Source: Desertimonas flava
GTDB taxonomy: Bacteria > Actinomycetota > Acidimicrobiia > Acidimicrobiales > Ilumatobacteraceae
Direction of reading: 5' to 3'
NCBI RefSeq assembly: GCF_003426815.1
Contig: NZ_QKYK01000007.1
Location: forward strand, 1 to 64,000
DNA: 64,000 nt
Shown here piece after piece: positions 45,732 to 54,441 of the stretch. Below the pieces are notes generated by a model, which worked only from the letters and a program-made list of their open reading frames with translations, was not told where the DNA came from and ran no database searches. The number at the start of each line of letters is the position of its first letter. Within the stretch, counting starts at the first letter, position 1. Both the position numbers and the translations under genes were made by a program.

Positions 45732-46670
45732 CTACCGTAGCTTGTCTTGACATCTTGTCCGGCGCTCGGCGTCGGCCAGATCCGACGGCGCCGCGCCGAG
45801 CGTGCGGTGCACCACCCGACTGAAGTACAGCGGATCCCGGTAGCCGACCGCCCGCGCCACCTGAGCGATCGACATGTCGGTCGACCGGAGCAACTGCACA
45901 GCGAGGGCGAGGCGCTCGTCGCGCAGCGCGGCCATCGGCGTGGTCCCGATCCGCCGACGGAACTGATGGGCGAAGTGCGAGGGCGACATCGCCGCCACGG
46001 CGGCCAGCGAGGCCACGGTGTGCGGCGCCGCCGGATCGCTGGCGATCGCCCGTCGCGCGGCGAGGATGCCGTCGGCGTCCGATCGCTCGCCGGTCGTCCG
46101 ACCGGCACGCACGGCGACGAGCACGACCTCCTCGATCGCGTTGAGCAGGAGATCCGCGGACTCGGGGCCGCCGGCGCGGACGCGCTCGGTGCCGTCGGCC
46201 GACGGATCGTCCAGACGAGTGAGCGGCTCGACGAGTGAGACGGCGTCGGGGCGGGCATCCCTCGACGCTCGGTCGAACGCCGCCGTCACCCGTGCCCGGT
46301 CCTCGAGACCGGCGATGTGCATCCGGAACAGGCCGCGGCCGAGCTCGAACGTTCGCAGCAGGGGCGGCCACGCCGGGTGGGCATGGAAGTGGGCCCACAG
46401 GAAGTCCCATCGGTCGCCAGCGGTCCGGTACCGCTGGTTCACATCGGGGGCGAGCACCACCAGATCGCCAGGACCGGAGACCGTCTGCACGTCGTCGTGG
46501 GCCAGTTCGCCGGCACCGTTCATCGTCCAGGTCAACAGCCAGCTGCGGGCGCCGCCGCGACGGACGATCTGGTAGCGACGGTTCATGTCGGAGCGACCGA
46601 CGACCACGACGTGGTGGCCGGGGTCGGAGGCTCCCGCAGCATCGTCCATGTGCTTCACGGTCTGCTCCAT
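45732..46670 (-). CDS. AraC family regulator
   Basis: A 312-residue AraC protein: N-terminal cupin-type sensor (residues about 20-110, WLLTWTMNGAGELAHDD, DLVVLAPDVNQRYRTAG) and C-terminal double HTH at about 215-300 (HTVASLAAVAAMSPSHFAHQFRR, MSIAQVARAVGYRDPLYFSRV). WDFLWAHFHAHP is typical of sugar-responding members. It lies upstream of the GH94-like gene with 5 bp between, and diverges from PhyH 3, so it probably activates one or both. An ATG at 46649 is an alternative start. Confidence 0.85.
   Translation of the reverse strand: MEQTVKHMDDAAGASDPGHHVVVVGRSDMNRRYQIVRRGGARSWLLTWTMNGAGELAHDDVQTVSGPGDLVVLAPDVNQRYRTAGDRWDFLWAHFHAHPAWPPLLRTFELGRGLFRMHIAGLEDRARVTAAFDRASRDARPDAVSLVEPLTRLDDPSADGTERVRAGGPESADLLLNAIEEVVLVAVRAGRTTGERSDADGILAARRAIASDPAAPHTVASLAAVAAMSPSHFAHQFRRRIGTTPMAALRDERLALAVQLLRSTDMSIAQVARAVGYRDPLYFSRVVHRTLGAAPSDLADAERRTRCQDKLR
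45734..45756 (-). promoter_or_regulatory. HutC-type operator and leaderless promoter of the GH94-like gene
   Basis: TGTCTTGACA (45743-45752) is a palindromic core, and the surrounding 16 nt (45741-45756) are identical, on the other strand, to 59555-59570. The -10 TACGGT lies at 45739-45734 on the minus strand with the ATG 7 nt on; the operator fills the spacer. It lies inside the end of the AraC gene. Confidence 0.6.
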
Positions 46671-46705
46671 GTCGGAGCAAAGCCCGCATCCGTACCGTCG
46701 ACGAC

Positions 46706-47527
46706 ATGACCGAATGCAGTGACTCGATGCTCGACCGCGACGATCAGGTGGCGTTCGAGCGTGACGGCTTCGTCGTCAAGCGACGGCTCCTGTCCGCCGG
46801 CCAGATCGAGGCGCTGACACGGACGCTGGCCGACGACGACGCCCTGCGACGGCGCGCCGTCGCCCGAGAGGACGGGCGCGGCGGGGCGGCCGAGCTGTCG
46901 ATCTGGAACGATCCCGGCGACGACCCGTTCGGCGCCGTGGCTCGCTCGGCGAGCATCGTCGGCGCCGCCCGCGAGTTGCTCGGCGGCGAGGTCTACCACT
47001 ACCACTCGAAACTGAGCGTCAAGCGACCTCACACCAGCGGCGAGTGGGTCTGGCATCAGGACTACGGCTACTGGTACGGCAACGGATGCCTGCTGCCCGA
47101 GATGCTCACCGTGGCCATCCCGCTCACGCCGATGTCGTCGGCCAACGGTTGCCTGCAGCTGCTGACCGGAAGCCACCGCTGCGGTCGGATCGATCATGGT
47201 CGGGTCGGCGACCAGCACGGCGCCGACCCCGATCGGGTTGCCGAGATCGAACGGCGCTGCCCGCGCGCCTCGTTCGAGGCCGAGCCGGGCGACGTGTTGT
47301 TCTTCCACTGCAACGTGCTGCACACGTCGGCCGGCAACACGTCTGACGCAGAACGGCAGCTCCTGCTGATCGCCTACAACACGCGCCGCAACGATCCCGT
47401 GTGGGCCCATCACCACCCCGGGTACTCGCCGATCGACGTCCTGCCCGACGGCGAGATCGAGGCCCGGGCCGGCGTGGTGCTCGGCGAGCGCCGCGTGTTC
47501 GTGCAGCGCGCAGCCGCGGCGACGTGA
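46706..47527 (+). CDS. Phytanoyl-CoA dioxygenase (PhyH) family protein 3
   Basis: A 273-residue Fe(II)/2-oxoglutarate dioxygenase: FERDGFVVKRRLLSAGQI, metal HxD in WVWHQDYGYWYGNG and distal histidine in LFFHCNVLHTSAGN. It is a close paralogue of the protein at 48515-49333: YHYHSKL, GSHRCGRIDHGRVGDQHGAD and the C-terminal GVVLGERRVFV are nearly shared. TACCGT 7 nt before the ATG suggests a leaderless message. Convergent with the ROK kinase gene. Confidence 0.88.
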   Translation: MTECSDSMLDRDDQVAFERDGFVVKRRLLSAGQIEALTRTLADDDALRRRAVAREDGRGGAAELSIWNDPGDDPFGAVARSASIVGAARELLGGEVYHYHSKLSVKRPHTSGEWVWHQDYGYWYGNGCLLPEMLTVAIPLTPMSSANGCLQLLTGSHRCGRIDHGRVGDQHGADPDRVAEIERRCPRASFEAEPGDVLFFHCNVLHTSAGNTSDAERQLLLIAYNTRRNDPVWAHHHPGYSPIDVLPDGEIEARAGVVLGERRVFVQRAAAAT

Positions 47528-47567
47528 TCCACGAGCAGGTCCGACGACGGGGCACGACAGGGCGCGG

Positions 47568-48515
47568 TCAGTGACACGCGGCCCACAGCGCCGCCCCGAT
47601 CACCCCCGCCCACGGGCCGAGCCGGGCGGGCACGATGTCGAAGTCTGCCGGGTCGGCGAGCGTCAACCGCTTGGCGACCTCCGCCCGCAGCGGCACGAAC
47701 AGCGCGTCGCCAGCCGCCGCCACGCCGCCACCGACCACCACGCGGTCGGGTCGCACGACGTTGACGATGTCGACGATCGCCCGGGCGAAGCGGTCGCAGA
47801 CCAGCGCGATGGTCTCGGCGGCGCGCCGGTCGCCGGCCGCGGCTGCGGCGAACGCCTCCTCGGCCGTCGGGCGACCCGCCGATGCGGCGATGCGGGGAGC
47901 GGCGGCGAACGCCTCGAGGCATCCCCGCCCGCCGCAGCCACAGCCGGGACCATCGGGGTCGACCACGCAGTGGCCGAGCTCACCGGCGCGGCCGTGCGGG
48001 CCGAACAGGAGCCGGCCGTCGATCATCAGGCCGCCGCCGACACCGGTGCCCAACACGTAGGCGGCAACGGTTCGGCAGTGCTCGGCCGCCCCCATCGTCG
48101 CCTCGGCCAGCGTGAACGCCCTGGCGTCGTTGATGATGCTCACGGGCCGATCGAGCCCGGCGGCGAGCCGGCTGACCAGCGGGACACCCCTCCACGCGCC
48201 GGGAAGGTTGGGCACGAACTCGATCGTGCCCAAGTCGGCGTCGAAGAGGCCGGGCACACCGACACCCACGCCGTCAAGCGGGCCGTGGGCGGCGTCGAGC
48301 TCGCGTCCCGTGGCGACCAGATCGGCCACGACGTGCTCGGGACCTCGCTCCGCGGCCGTGTCGCGCCGGCTGGTGAAGATCGTCTCGGCATGGCCGCCGT
48401 CGCCGACATGAAGCACGGCGGCTTTGACGTGCGTCCCGCCGAGATCGAGCCCGAGCCAGCGCCCGGTGCGGATCGTGCGAGCGGCCGGCTCGCTCGACGG
48501 AGTGGGCGGTCGCAT
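47568..48515 (-). CDS. ROK family sugar kinase
   Basis: A 315-residue ROK protein: phosphate-binding GLDLGGTHVKAAVL (about 21-34), GTGVGGGLMIDGRLL, the ExGH motif in AGELGHCVV, and zinc-binding CGCGGRGCLE. It would phosphorylate a hexose, most often glucose, N-acetylglucosamine or N-acetylmannosamine. No HTH is present, so it is an enzyme rather than a regulator. Its ATG overlaps the PhyH 4 stop by one base (TGATG). Confidence 0.88.
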   Translation of the reverse strand: MRPPTPSSEPAARTIRTGRWLGLDLGGTHVKAAVLHVGDGGHAETIFTSRRDTAAERGPEHVVADLVATGRELDAAHGPLDGVGVGVPGLFDADLGTIEFVPNLPGAWRGVPLVSRLAAGLDRPVSIINDARAFTLAEATMGAAEHCRTVAAYVLGTGVGGGLMIDGRLLFGPHGRAGELGHCVVDPDGPGCGCGGRGCLEAFAAAPRIAASAGRPTAEEAFAAAAAGDRRAAETIALVCDRFARAIVDIVNVVRPDRVVVGGGVAAAGDALFVPLRAEVAKRLTLADPADFDIVPARLGPWAGVIGAALWAACH

Positions 48516-49333
48516 CAGCGGGCGGACCGGCGGGGCACGAACGTTCGCCGCTCGCCCATCACGACCCCGCTCCGGGCCATGATGTCGCTGTCGGGGAGCA
48601 CGTCGATCGGCGTGTACGCGGCATGGTGGTGAGGTCGTGTCGGGTCGTTCGACTTCGTGTTGTAGGCGACCAGCAGCAGCTCGCGCGATCGGTCGGTGTC
48701 GTTGCCGGCCGAGGTGTGCAGCACGTTGCAGTGGAAGAACATCACGTCGCCGGGTTCGGATTCGAACGCGACCTTCTCGAAGCGGGCCTCGATCTCGGCG
48801 ACGCGTTCGGGATCGGCACCGTGCTGGTCACCGACCCTCGCGTGGTCGACACGCCCGCAACGGTGACTGCCGCGCAGCAGCTCGAGACATCCGTTGTCCC
48901 GCGACATCGGCGAGAGCGGCACGGCGACGGTGAGCATGTCGGGCGTCAGGCACCCATTCTCGTACCAGTAGCCGTAGTCCTGGTGCCACACCCACATCCC
49001 CGCCGAGCGCGGCCGCTTGCTGTTGAGCTTCGAGTGGTAGTGGTACACCTCGTCGCCGAGCAGCTGCGTCACGGCCCCGACCAGGCGGTCCGACCGGGCC
49101 AGGGCGCCGAACGAGTCGTCGCCGGGCTCGTTCCACACCGACAGCTCGACGGCACCGCCGTCGCCGTCGAGGCGAGGCATCGCCCGCTCGTGGAGGGCGG
49201 CATCGCGCTCGAGGGTGCCGACGAGGGCGGCGACCTGCTCCGCCGACAGGAACCCGCGGCGGACGAGGAACCCGTCGCGGTGGAAGGCGTCGACGTCGAT
49301 CTCGGACAGCACGTCCGATGCGATCGGCGTCAT
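48515..49333 (-). CDS. Phytanoyl-CoA dioxygenase (PhyH) family protein 4
   Basis: A 272-residue dioxygenase with FHRDGFLVRRGFLSAEQV, metal HxD in WVWHQDYGYWYENG and distal histidine in MFFHCNVLHTSAGND. Paralogue of PhyH 3. The start at 49333 (MTPIASDVLSEIDVDAF) is chosen; an in-frame upstream extension to 49435 would overlap the divergent SIS gene. Coupled to the ROK kinase, it suggests that the oxygenase product or substrate is a sugar that is then phosphorylated. Confidence 0.87.
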   Translation of the reverse strand: MTPIASDVLSEIDVDAFHRDGFLVRRGFLSAEQVAALVGTLERDAALHERAMPRLDGDGGAVELSVWNEPGDDSFGALARSDRLVGAVTQLLGDEVYHYHSKLNSKRPRSAGMWVWHQDYGYWYENGCLTPDMLTVAVPLSPMSRDNGCLELLRGSHRCGRVDHARVGDQHGADPERVAEIEARFEKVAFESEPGDVMFFHCNVLHTSAGNDTDRSRELLLVAYNTKSNDPTRPHHHAAYTPIDVLPDSDIMARSGVVMGERRTFVPRRSAR

Positions 49334-49410
49334 CGGGCCCACCCACCAGGTCGGCGACTCGGGGACCGCCTGCTGGCGCGACGGACGAGTCCTGTACTGT
49401 TCGACGCGCC

Positions 49411-50241
49411 GTGACCAGCCAGCCGAGCGCCGCACCGTCCTCGCCGCCGACCACCGAGGTGGTCACCGGGATCGCCGCTGACTACCTGCACACTGCTCAC
49501 GCCATCCTCGACCGCGTCGGCCAGTCGCAAGGCGCGGCGATCGAGGCGGCTGCCCAGACGTGCGCAGCGGCCATCGCCGACGATCACCTCGTGCACGTGT
49601 TCGGCTCCGGGCACTCGCGGATGCTCATCGAGGAGACGTGGCCGCGCTACGGATCCTTCCCGGGGTTCCATCCGATCGTCGAGCTGTCGTTGACCAACTA
49701 CCACCAGGTGAGCGGATCGAACGGCCAGCGGCAGGCGATGTTCCTCGAGAACGTCCCCGGTCTGGCCGAGCAGATCGCCCGGAACTTCCGGTTCGACCCC
49801 GCCGACGTCCTGCTGGCCATCTCGTCGGGAGGCACCAGCGTGGTGACCGTCGAGATGGCCGAGATCGCCGCCGCCCAGGGCTTGACGGTCGTCGCCCTCA
49901 CGAGCGTGGCGCACTCGCGCCGCGCCGCGGCCCGGACGCCGTCGGGACGGAAGTTGTTCGAGGTGGCGGACATCGTGATCGACACCTGCACGCCGGTCGG
50001 CGATGCCGCCGTGCGCGTCCCCGGGCTCGACGAGCCGGTCGCGCCCGCGTCGACGGTGGCCGGCGCGGCGATCGTCAACGCGGTCAAGGCTCGCATCGCC
50101 GAGCTGCTCGTGGCCGGCGGAATGACGCCTCGCGTGCTGACGAGCGCCGTCCTGGTCGGCGAGGAGCGCTCGGCCGCCGCCTTCGACGCGGCGTACGACG
50201 AGCACGCCCGGCGAGTGGCCGGCGCCCATCAGCCGCACTGA
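49411..50241 (+). CDS. SIS-domain phosphosugar-binding protein (UPF0309-like)
   Basis: A 276-residue sugar isomerase (SIS) domain protein: LVHVFGSGHSRMLIEETWPR at about residues 62-81 and LLAISSGGTSVVTVEMAEIA near 137 are the two phosphosugar-binding loops. It should isomerise or recognise an aldose/ketose phosphate or amino-sugar phosphate. GTG 49411 is the start; TACTGT at 49395 may be its -10. It diverges from PhyH 4 and converges on PhyH 5, and would act after the ROK kinase. Confidence 0.83.
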   Translation: MTSQPSAAPSSPPTTEVVTGIAADYLHTAHAILDRVGQSQGAAIEAAAQTCAAAIADDHLVHVFGSGHSRMLIEETWPRYGSFPGFHPIVELSLTNYHQVSGSNGQRQAMFLENVPGLAEQIARNFRFDPADVLLAISSGGTSVVTVEMAEIAAAQGLTVVALTSVAHSRRAAARTPSGRKLFEVADIVIDTCTPVGDAAVRVPGLDEPVAPASTVAGAAIVNAVKARIAELLVAGGMTPRVLTSAVLVGEERSAAAFDAAYDEHARRVAGAHQPH

Positions 50242-50258
50242 CCGCACTGACCGCGGAC

Positions 50259-50963
50259 TCACGAGTCGCCTCCGCTGAGGCGGAAGTTGAAGATGTAGGC
50301 GCGTCGCTGGTGACCGGACCGGTTGGGACCGGTGAAGTGTGGCGTGCCGTAGGCGTGGGCGGTGGCGTCGCCGGGCCGCAACGCCGGGGTGACCGCCGCC
50401 GACAGGTCGAGCGACTCGTCGGGGTCGACGATGGCCAGCAGCCGGCCGTTGTCGGTCGGATCACCCGCGGCCACGTGGTGGGCGAGCATCGGGCCTCGAT
50501 GGCGTCCGGCGATGAACTGCATCCCTCCCCCGTTTGCGTCGACGTCGTCGAGTGCGAGCCAGAACTGGACGTTGCGCATCGTCAGCGGCGTGCCGACGGG
50601 GGCGAAGGGCTCGGCCGAGTACGACATGTCCTGGTGCCACGGCGTGGTGTGGGGGTGACCGGCGGGCTTGTCGATCAGCATGTCGAAGTAGAACTCGACG
50701 TCGCCGCCGAGGAGGGCGGCGGCGATCGGCCGGGTCCGTTGCAGCGCAGCGTTGGACGCGAACGTCTCGTGGGCGAGGTGCGGCAGCATCACCTGTCTCG
50801 TCAGCCCGCCGAGCAGGCGGTCACCGTGGTGCCGGCCGTCGGCGAGGACATCGTCGTAGGCGCCGCGGAGCTCGTCCACGGTGGCCGCGTCGGCGAGCTC
50901 GGGGATGACCACGAAGCCGTCGTCCCGGAACGCGGCGACGAAGGCGTCAGCCGGCGAGGTCAT
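50259..50963 (-). CDS. Phytanoyl-CoA dioxygenase (PhyH) family protein 5
   Basis: A 234-residue dioxygenase with metal HxD in PWHQDMSYSAEPFAP and distal histidine in YGTPHFTGPN. Very similar in layout to PhyH 2 of the GH3/ABC operon at 39.3-40.0 kb. Its start overlaps the end of the TIM-barrel gene by 17 bp, so it is the last gene of a leftward unit. Confidence 0.87.
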   Translation of the reverse strand: MTSPADAFVAAFRDDGFVVIPELADAATVDELRGAYDDVLADGRHHGDRLLGGLTRQVMLPHLAHETFASNAALQRTRPIAAALLGGDVEFYFDMLIDKPAGHPHTTPWHQDMSYSAEPFAPVGTPLTMRNVQFWLALDDVDANGGGMQFIAGRHRGPMLAHHVAAGDPTDNGRLLAIVDPDESLDLSAAVTPALRPGDATAHAYGTPHFTGPNRSGHQRRAYIFNFRLSGGDS

Positions 50964-51804
50964 CGATCACGTCCTGGAGGATGGCGTCGGCGAAGGCGTA
51001 GAGCCGTTCGGCCTCGAGCCAGCGATCGGTCTCTTCGGTCGGGCTGCCGTCGGGTCCCGGCACGAGCTTGCCGTAGTTGGTGTGAGGCGGCAGGAGCTCA
51101 GCGATGAACGGGATCACGTCGGGTGCGTCGTCGCTGCCGACGACGGCCTCGAACATCGCCCGCCACAGCGCGGCGAAGTGGTCGACGAACGGGGGGCGTT
51201 CGTCGCCCGTCGGGAGCGGGACCTGCGCCGAACCGTTCGTCGCAGTCCGACCGTGCACGATCCTCGTGCGGGCAAGCACCGGGGCGAGCCGCGGCACCTT
51301 CCAGTCGAAGCCGCCGTAGGTCATCTCGCAGCCGAGATACCAGTGGGCGAGGTCGGCGGTGACGCCGATCGACGGTGCGTCGGCGAGCAGGGCGAGGGTG
51401 CGCGCCGGGTCCTGGGTGACCGTCGCCCGATGGGTTTCGACGGTGAACAGCGTGGGCGATCCCGACGTGAGCTCGACGAACGTGGCGATCAGCTGGCGAG
51501 CCTCGGCGTCGGTCTCGAACCCGGTGCCGAGATGCGTCGACACCGCGGAGACGCCGGCGTCCTCCCAGCGCGTGACGTAGTCGCGCAGGGCGGCGGCGTC
51601 GTCGGCGCGACCGATGCCGAACGTGTCGAGGCCGGCCTCCCGCGCCGGCGGCACCTGCTCGGGCGAGAACACCTGGATCCCCACGTATCCGCCGCTGGCG
51701 ACGGCCGCGAACGTGGCCGGCCCGACATCGCCGACCGGACCCTTCGACCACTCGGGCAACATCCACACCGTCCCGAGCGAGATGCATCGGCTGAGACGGA
51801 TCAC
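50947..51804 (-). CDS. Xylose-isomerase-like TIM-barrel sugar epimerase/isomerase
   Basis: A 285-residue AP-endonuclease-2-type TIM barrel. Candidate metal ligands are spaced as in sugar epimerases: Glu in FTVETHRAT, Asp and His in TADLAHWYLG, His in RIVHGRT and Glu in FIAELLPP. It would isomerise or epimerise a free or phosphorylated sugar. The start overlaps the PhyH 6 stop (ATGA), so dioxygenase and epimerase are co-translated. Confidence 0.84.
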   Translation of the reverse strand: MIRLSRCISLGTVWMLPEWSKGPVGDVGPATFAAVASGGYVGIQVFSPEQVPPAREAGLDTFGIGRADDAAALRDYVTRWEDAGVSAVSTHLGTGFETDAEARQLIATFVELTSGSPTLFTVETHRATVTQDPARTLALLADAPSIGVTADLAHWYLGCEMTYGGFDWKVPRLAPVLARTRIVHGRTATNGSAQVPLPTGDERPPFVDHFAALWRAMFEAVVGSDDAPDVIPFIAELLPPHTNYGKLVPGPDGSPTEETDRWLEAERLYAFADAILQDVIDDLAG

Positions 51805-52604
51805 GCCGGCACGTGCTCACCGTGTCGGACGACCGGTGCCCCGTCGAACACGTTGACCCCTGGCGGAACGTGGTCGGCGATGCCCGCGGTGCCGTAGTGG
51901 CACACGAACGCGGCGCGCAGCTCGGTCGACTCGTTGTCCGTCGACGAGTGGATCACGTGGCTGTCGAAGAGCAGCAGGTCGCCGGGATCCATGAGCATCG
52001 GGACGGCCGTCGACATGTCCCGATCGACGATCTTGGTGTAGGCCTGCGTGGCGTGCGGCCGATCGTCCGGCACGTGCTCGTAGATCGCCTCCTGATGCGT
52101 TCCGGGCACGACCCAGAGGCAGCCGTTCTCCAGCGTCGCCCGCGTGACGGCGAGCCACACGCCCACCTGGTGGCTCGCCTCGAACGGGAAGTAGTAGGAG
52201 TCCTGGTGCCACGGCTGGCCGTACGCCTCGGGGGCCTTGAAGATGAACTGGCTGAGGAACACGTCGACGTCGGGCCCGATGATCGTCGTGAGGATCTCGA
52301 GCAGACGGTCGTCGTGGGCGAAGCGATCGAAGGGCCGGCGCCGGTGGAGCTTGAAGAGCTTGGCGACGAAGTCCTCGGGGTTGCTCGCGTCGGCGGCCGG
52401 ATTGCCTTCGGCGATCACGTACTTGGTGTCGTCGTCGGCGCGGCTGAGTTCGACCGCGGCCTCGAGCTGCTCACGGCACGTCGCGGCGTCGGCGAACCCC
52501 CGGATGACGGTGTACCCGTTGGCGGCGTAGTCGGCGGCGATGTCACTCACGCGCCGCTCGCGATCGCCACCGGACGAGGAGGGCGGGGTCGTGGTGTCGG
52601 GCAT
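51801..52604 (-). CDS. Phytanoyl-CoA dioxygenase (PhyH) family protein 6
   Basis: A 267-residue dioxygenase: YAANGYTVIRGFADAATC, metal HxD in PWHQDSYYFPFEASHQVG and distal histidine in LLFDSHVIHSSTDN. GTGAGGAGCC before the ATG is a good ribosome site. It begins a three-gene unit (PhyH 6, epimerase, PhyH 5) behind a promoter whose -35 lies in a TGTCAAGACA operator. It is not a close paralogue of PhyH 3 or 4. Confidence 0.88.
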   Translation of the reverse strand: MPDTTTPPSSSGGDRERRVSDIAADYAANGYTVIRGFADAATCREQLEAAVELSRADDDTKYVIAEGNPAADASNPEDFVAKLFKLHRRRPFDRFAHDDRLLEILTTIIGPDVDVFLSQFIFKAPEAYGQPWHQDSYYFPFEASHQVGVWLAVTRATLENGCLWVVPGTHQEAIYEHVPDDRPHATQAYTKIVDRDMSTAVPMLMDPGDLLLFDSHVIHSSTDNESTELRAAFVCHYGTAGIADHVPPGVNVFDGAPVVRHGEHVPA

Positions 52605-52661
52605 CGGCTGGGCTCCTCACGTGGACCGGCAGTGGCGTCGCCGCGCGATCGGTGCGGCACG

Positions 52662-52694
52662 ATTGTCGCGGTCATCGGGCAACATGTCAAGACA
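52662..52694 (-). promoter_or_regulatory. HutC-type operator and promoter of the PhyH 6 operon
   Basis: TGTCAAGACA (52685-52694) overlaps a minus-strand -35 TTGACA (52690-52685), with -10 GACAAT (52667-52662) at exactly 17-nt spacing. The same operator core occurs before the sugar-binding protein and the GH94-like gene. Confidence 0.65.
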
Positions 52695-52704
52695 ACCTGA
52701 CCAG

Positions 52705-53577
52705 TCACTTGCCCAGTCGCTGGGCGAGGCGCGCCCGTCGCGCCTGCTCGAGCTGAGCGACGACGGTCGGCGGGGCGACCGGCGGCGCGGGCGGGGCCGG
52801 CCACACCACCGGAGTGAGGTCGCCGGCGATGGGCTCGCCGGGCGCGATGCCGTCGATGTCGACCGACGGATGGCCGAGGCCTTCCTTGCGGTGCACGCCG
52901 TCCGCCGTGAAGATCACGGTGTGGACGCGGCGGGTCCGCCCGGTGCTGTTGCCCGAGGCACGGTGCGCCGTCAGGCCATGGTGGAAGGCCACCGAGCCAC
53001 GCGGCACCTCCAGCGTCACCGCGTCCACCCCGTCGAGGGCCGGATGGTGCCCGATGTCGTCGGGATCCGTGTCGCCGAAGATGTTCACGAAGAGGTCGAG
53101 GCCGAGGCGGTGGGATCCGGGCCAGTACGACATCGCCCCCGCCTCGCTCGTCGAGCCGTCGAGGGGGATCCACGCCGTCACCTGATCGGGCTCGGCGATC
53201 GGCCAGTACGGATGGTCCTGATGGGGGTCGGTCGGGCGGCCGCCGGGCTCCTTGAACAGCGCCTGGTCGTGCCAGATCCGCACGCGCTCTGCGCCGAGCA
53301 ACGCCGCGGCGGTGGCGGCGAGGCGGGGATGCGCCGTCCACGGCGCGACGTCCGGGTAGCGCGCCCACAGGTAGAGGCACTGCTGGAACGACTGCTCGTA
53401 GCGCGACTTCTCGGCGAGGGCGCGGGTGTCCTCCCGCATGTCGGCTTCGACGGCGGCGGCGACCGCAGCCGTCATGGCGTCCATCTCGGCGTCGGTGAAC
53501 ACGTCGTCGACGACCACGAAGCCGTCGCGCCGGAAGCGCTCCACGATCGCTGGGTCGAGCACTCGGTCGTCGGTCAT
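52705..53577 (-). CDS. Phytanoyl-CoA dioxygenase (PhyH) family protein 7
   Basis: A 290-residue dioxygenase: FRRDGFVVVDDVFTDAEM, metal HxD in DPHQDHPYWPIAEPDQ and distal histidine in VAFHHGLTAHRASGN. It has a Pro/Ala-rich stretch near the C-terminus and a basic end. ATG 53577 follows GGAGGA. It reads in the same direction as the SDR gene 40 bp upstream and ends just before the PhyH 6 promoter. Confidence 0.87.
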   Translation of the reverse strand: MTDDRVLDPAIVERFRRDGFVVVDDVFTDAEMDAMTAAVAAAVEADMREDTRALAEKSRYEQSFQQCLYLWARYPDVAPWTAHPRLAATAAALLGAERVRIWHDQALFKEPGGRPTDPHQDHPYWPIAEPDQVTAWIPLDGSTSEAGAMSYWPGSHRLGLDLFVNIFGDTDPDDIGHHPALDGVDAVTLEVPRGSVAFHHGLTAHRASGNSTGRTRRVHTVIFTADGVHRKEGLGHPSVDIDGIAPGEPIAGDLTPVVWPAPPAPPVAPPTVVAQLEQARRARLAQRLGK

Positions 53578-53617
53578 CGCCACCGTCCTCCTTCGGTCAC
53601 GCATCGGTGGGCCGGAT

Positions 53618-54364
53618 TCATCGCGCCGTCCATCCGCCGTCGCACGTCAGCACGGCGCCGGTGACGAACGGCGCGGTCGCCACGTACATCACGGCGCCGG
53701 CCACGTCGGCGGGCGTGCCGAGCGTTCCGGTGAGCGGCTGCAGCTCGCCGAGGCGCTCGCGGATCGCCGGATCGGCGCCTGCCCGCGCGCTCATCGGCGT
53801 GTCGATCAGTCCCGGGCACACGACGTTCACCCGGATGCGATCGGGCGCATAGGTGACGGCCATCGACCGGGTGAGGGCGATCACCGCACCCTTGGCGGCG
53901 GCGTAGGCGTGCGTGGTGAAGTCGCGGTCGCCGCCGAGCCCGAGCACCGACGACACGTTGACGATCGCCCCGCCGCCGGCGGCCGAGAGCAGAGGGACGG
54001 CCGCGCGGCAGACGTGGAACGTCGAGTCGAGGTTGGCTCCGAGCGTCCAGCGCCATCCCTCGTCGGAGACGAGATGGACGGGTCCGTCGCCGTGGGAGCG
54101 TCCCGACGCGCCCGCCGCGTTCACCACGACGTCGACTCCCCCGAGCTCGTCGGCGGCTTGCGCGACGGCCGCTGCGGCCGCGGCGGCGTCGGCGAGGTCG
54201 GCCGGGGCGACGCAGGCGACGGGTCCCGCCGGGTCGGCGACCCGAACGTCGATTCCGCGCACATCGGCGCCGGCGTCGGCGAACGCCTCGGCCACGGCGC
54301 CGCCGATCCCGCCGAGGGCTCCGGTGACGATGACCCGTCGCGGGATCGGACCGTCGGCGGTCAT
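53618..54364 (-). CDS. Short-chain dehydrogenase/reductase (SDR)
   Basis: A 248-residue classical SDR: cofactor motif VTGALGGIGGAV (residues 13-24), NAAGASG, catalytic serine in IVNVSSVLGLGG, YxxxK in HAYAAAKGAV and the C-terminal GWTAR. Asp in the second strand (GIDVRVAD) suggests NAD(H). It would oxidise a sugar or polyol hydroxyl. It diverges from the HutC-type regulator by 77 bp. Confidence 0.87.
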   Translation of the reverse strand: MTADGPIPRRVIVTGALGGIGGAVAEAFADAGADVRGIDVRVADPAGPVACVAPADLADAAAAAAAVAQAADELGGVDVVVNAAGASGRSHGDGPVHLVSDEGWRWTLGANLDSTFHVCRAAVPLLSAAGGGAIVNVSSVLGLGGDRDFTTHAYAAAKGAVIALTRSMAVTYAPDRIRVNVVCPGLIDTPMSARAGADPAIRERLGELQPLTGTLGTPADVAGAVMYVATAPFVTGAVLTCDGGWTAR

Positions 54365-54392
54365 CCGAGTGGCCGACCTGTCATGTCATGCT

Positions 54393-54431
54393 GACCAATG
54401 GTCGCCAACCGAGCGCGGCTCGTCCTACACT
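54393..54431 (+). promoter_or_regulatory. Regulator promoter with GACC-GGTC palindrome
   Basis: GACCAATGGTC (54393-54403) is a short palindrome of a kind bound by some GntR/HutC regulators, and TACACT (54426-54431) could be the -10 of the regulator gene starting at 54442. It lacks the TGTC-WW-GACA core found at the other three sites. Confidence 0.4.
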
Positions 54432-54441
54432 CCGGATCACG

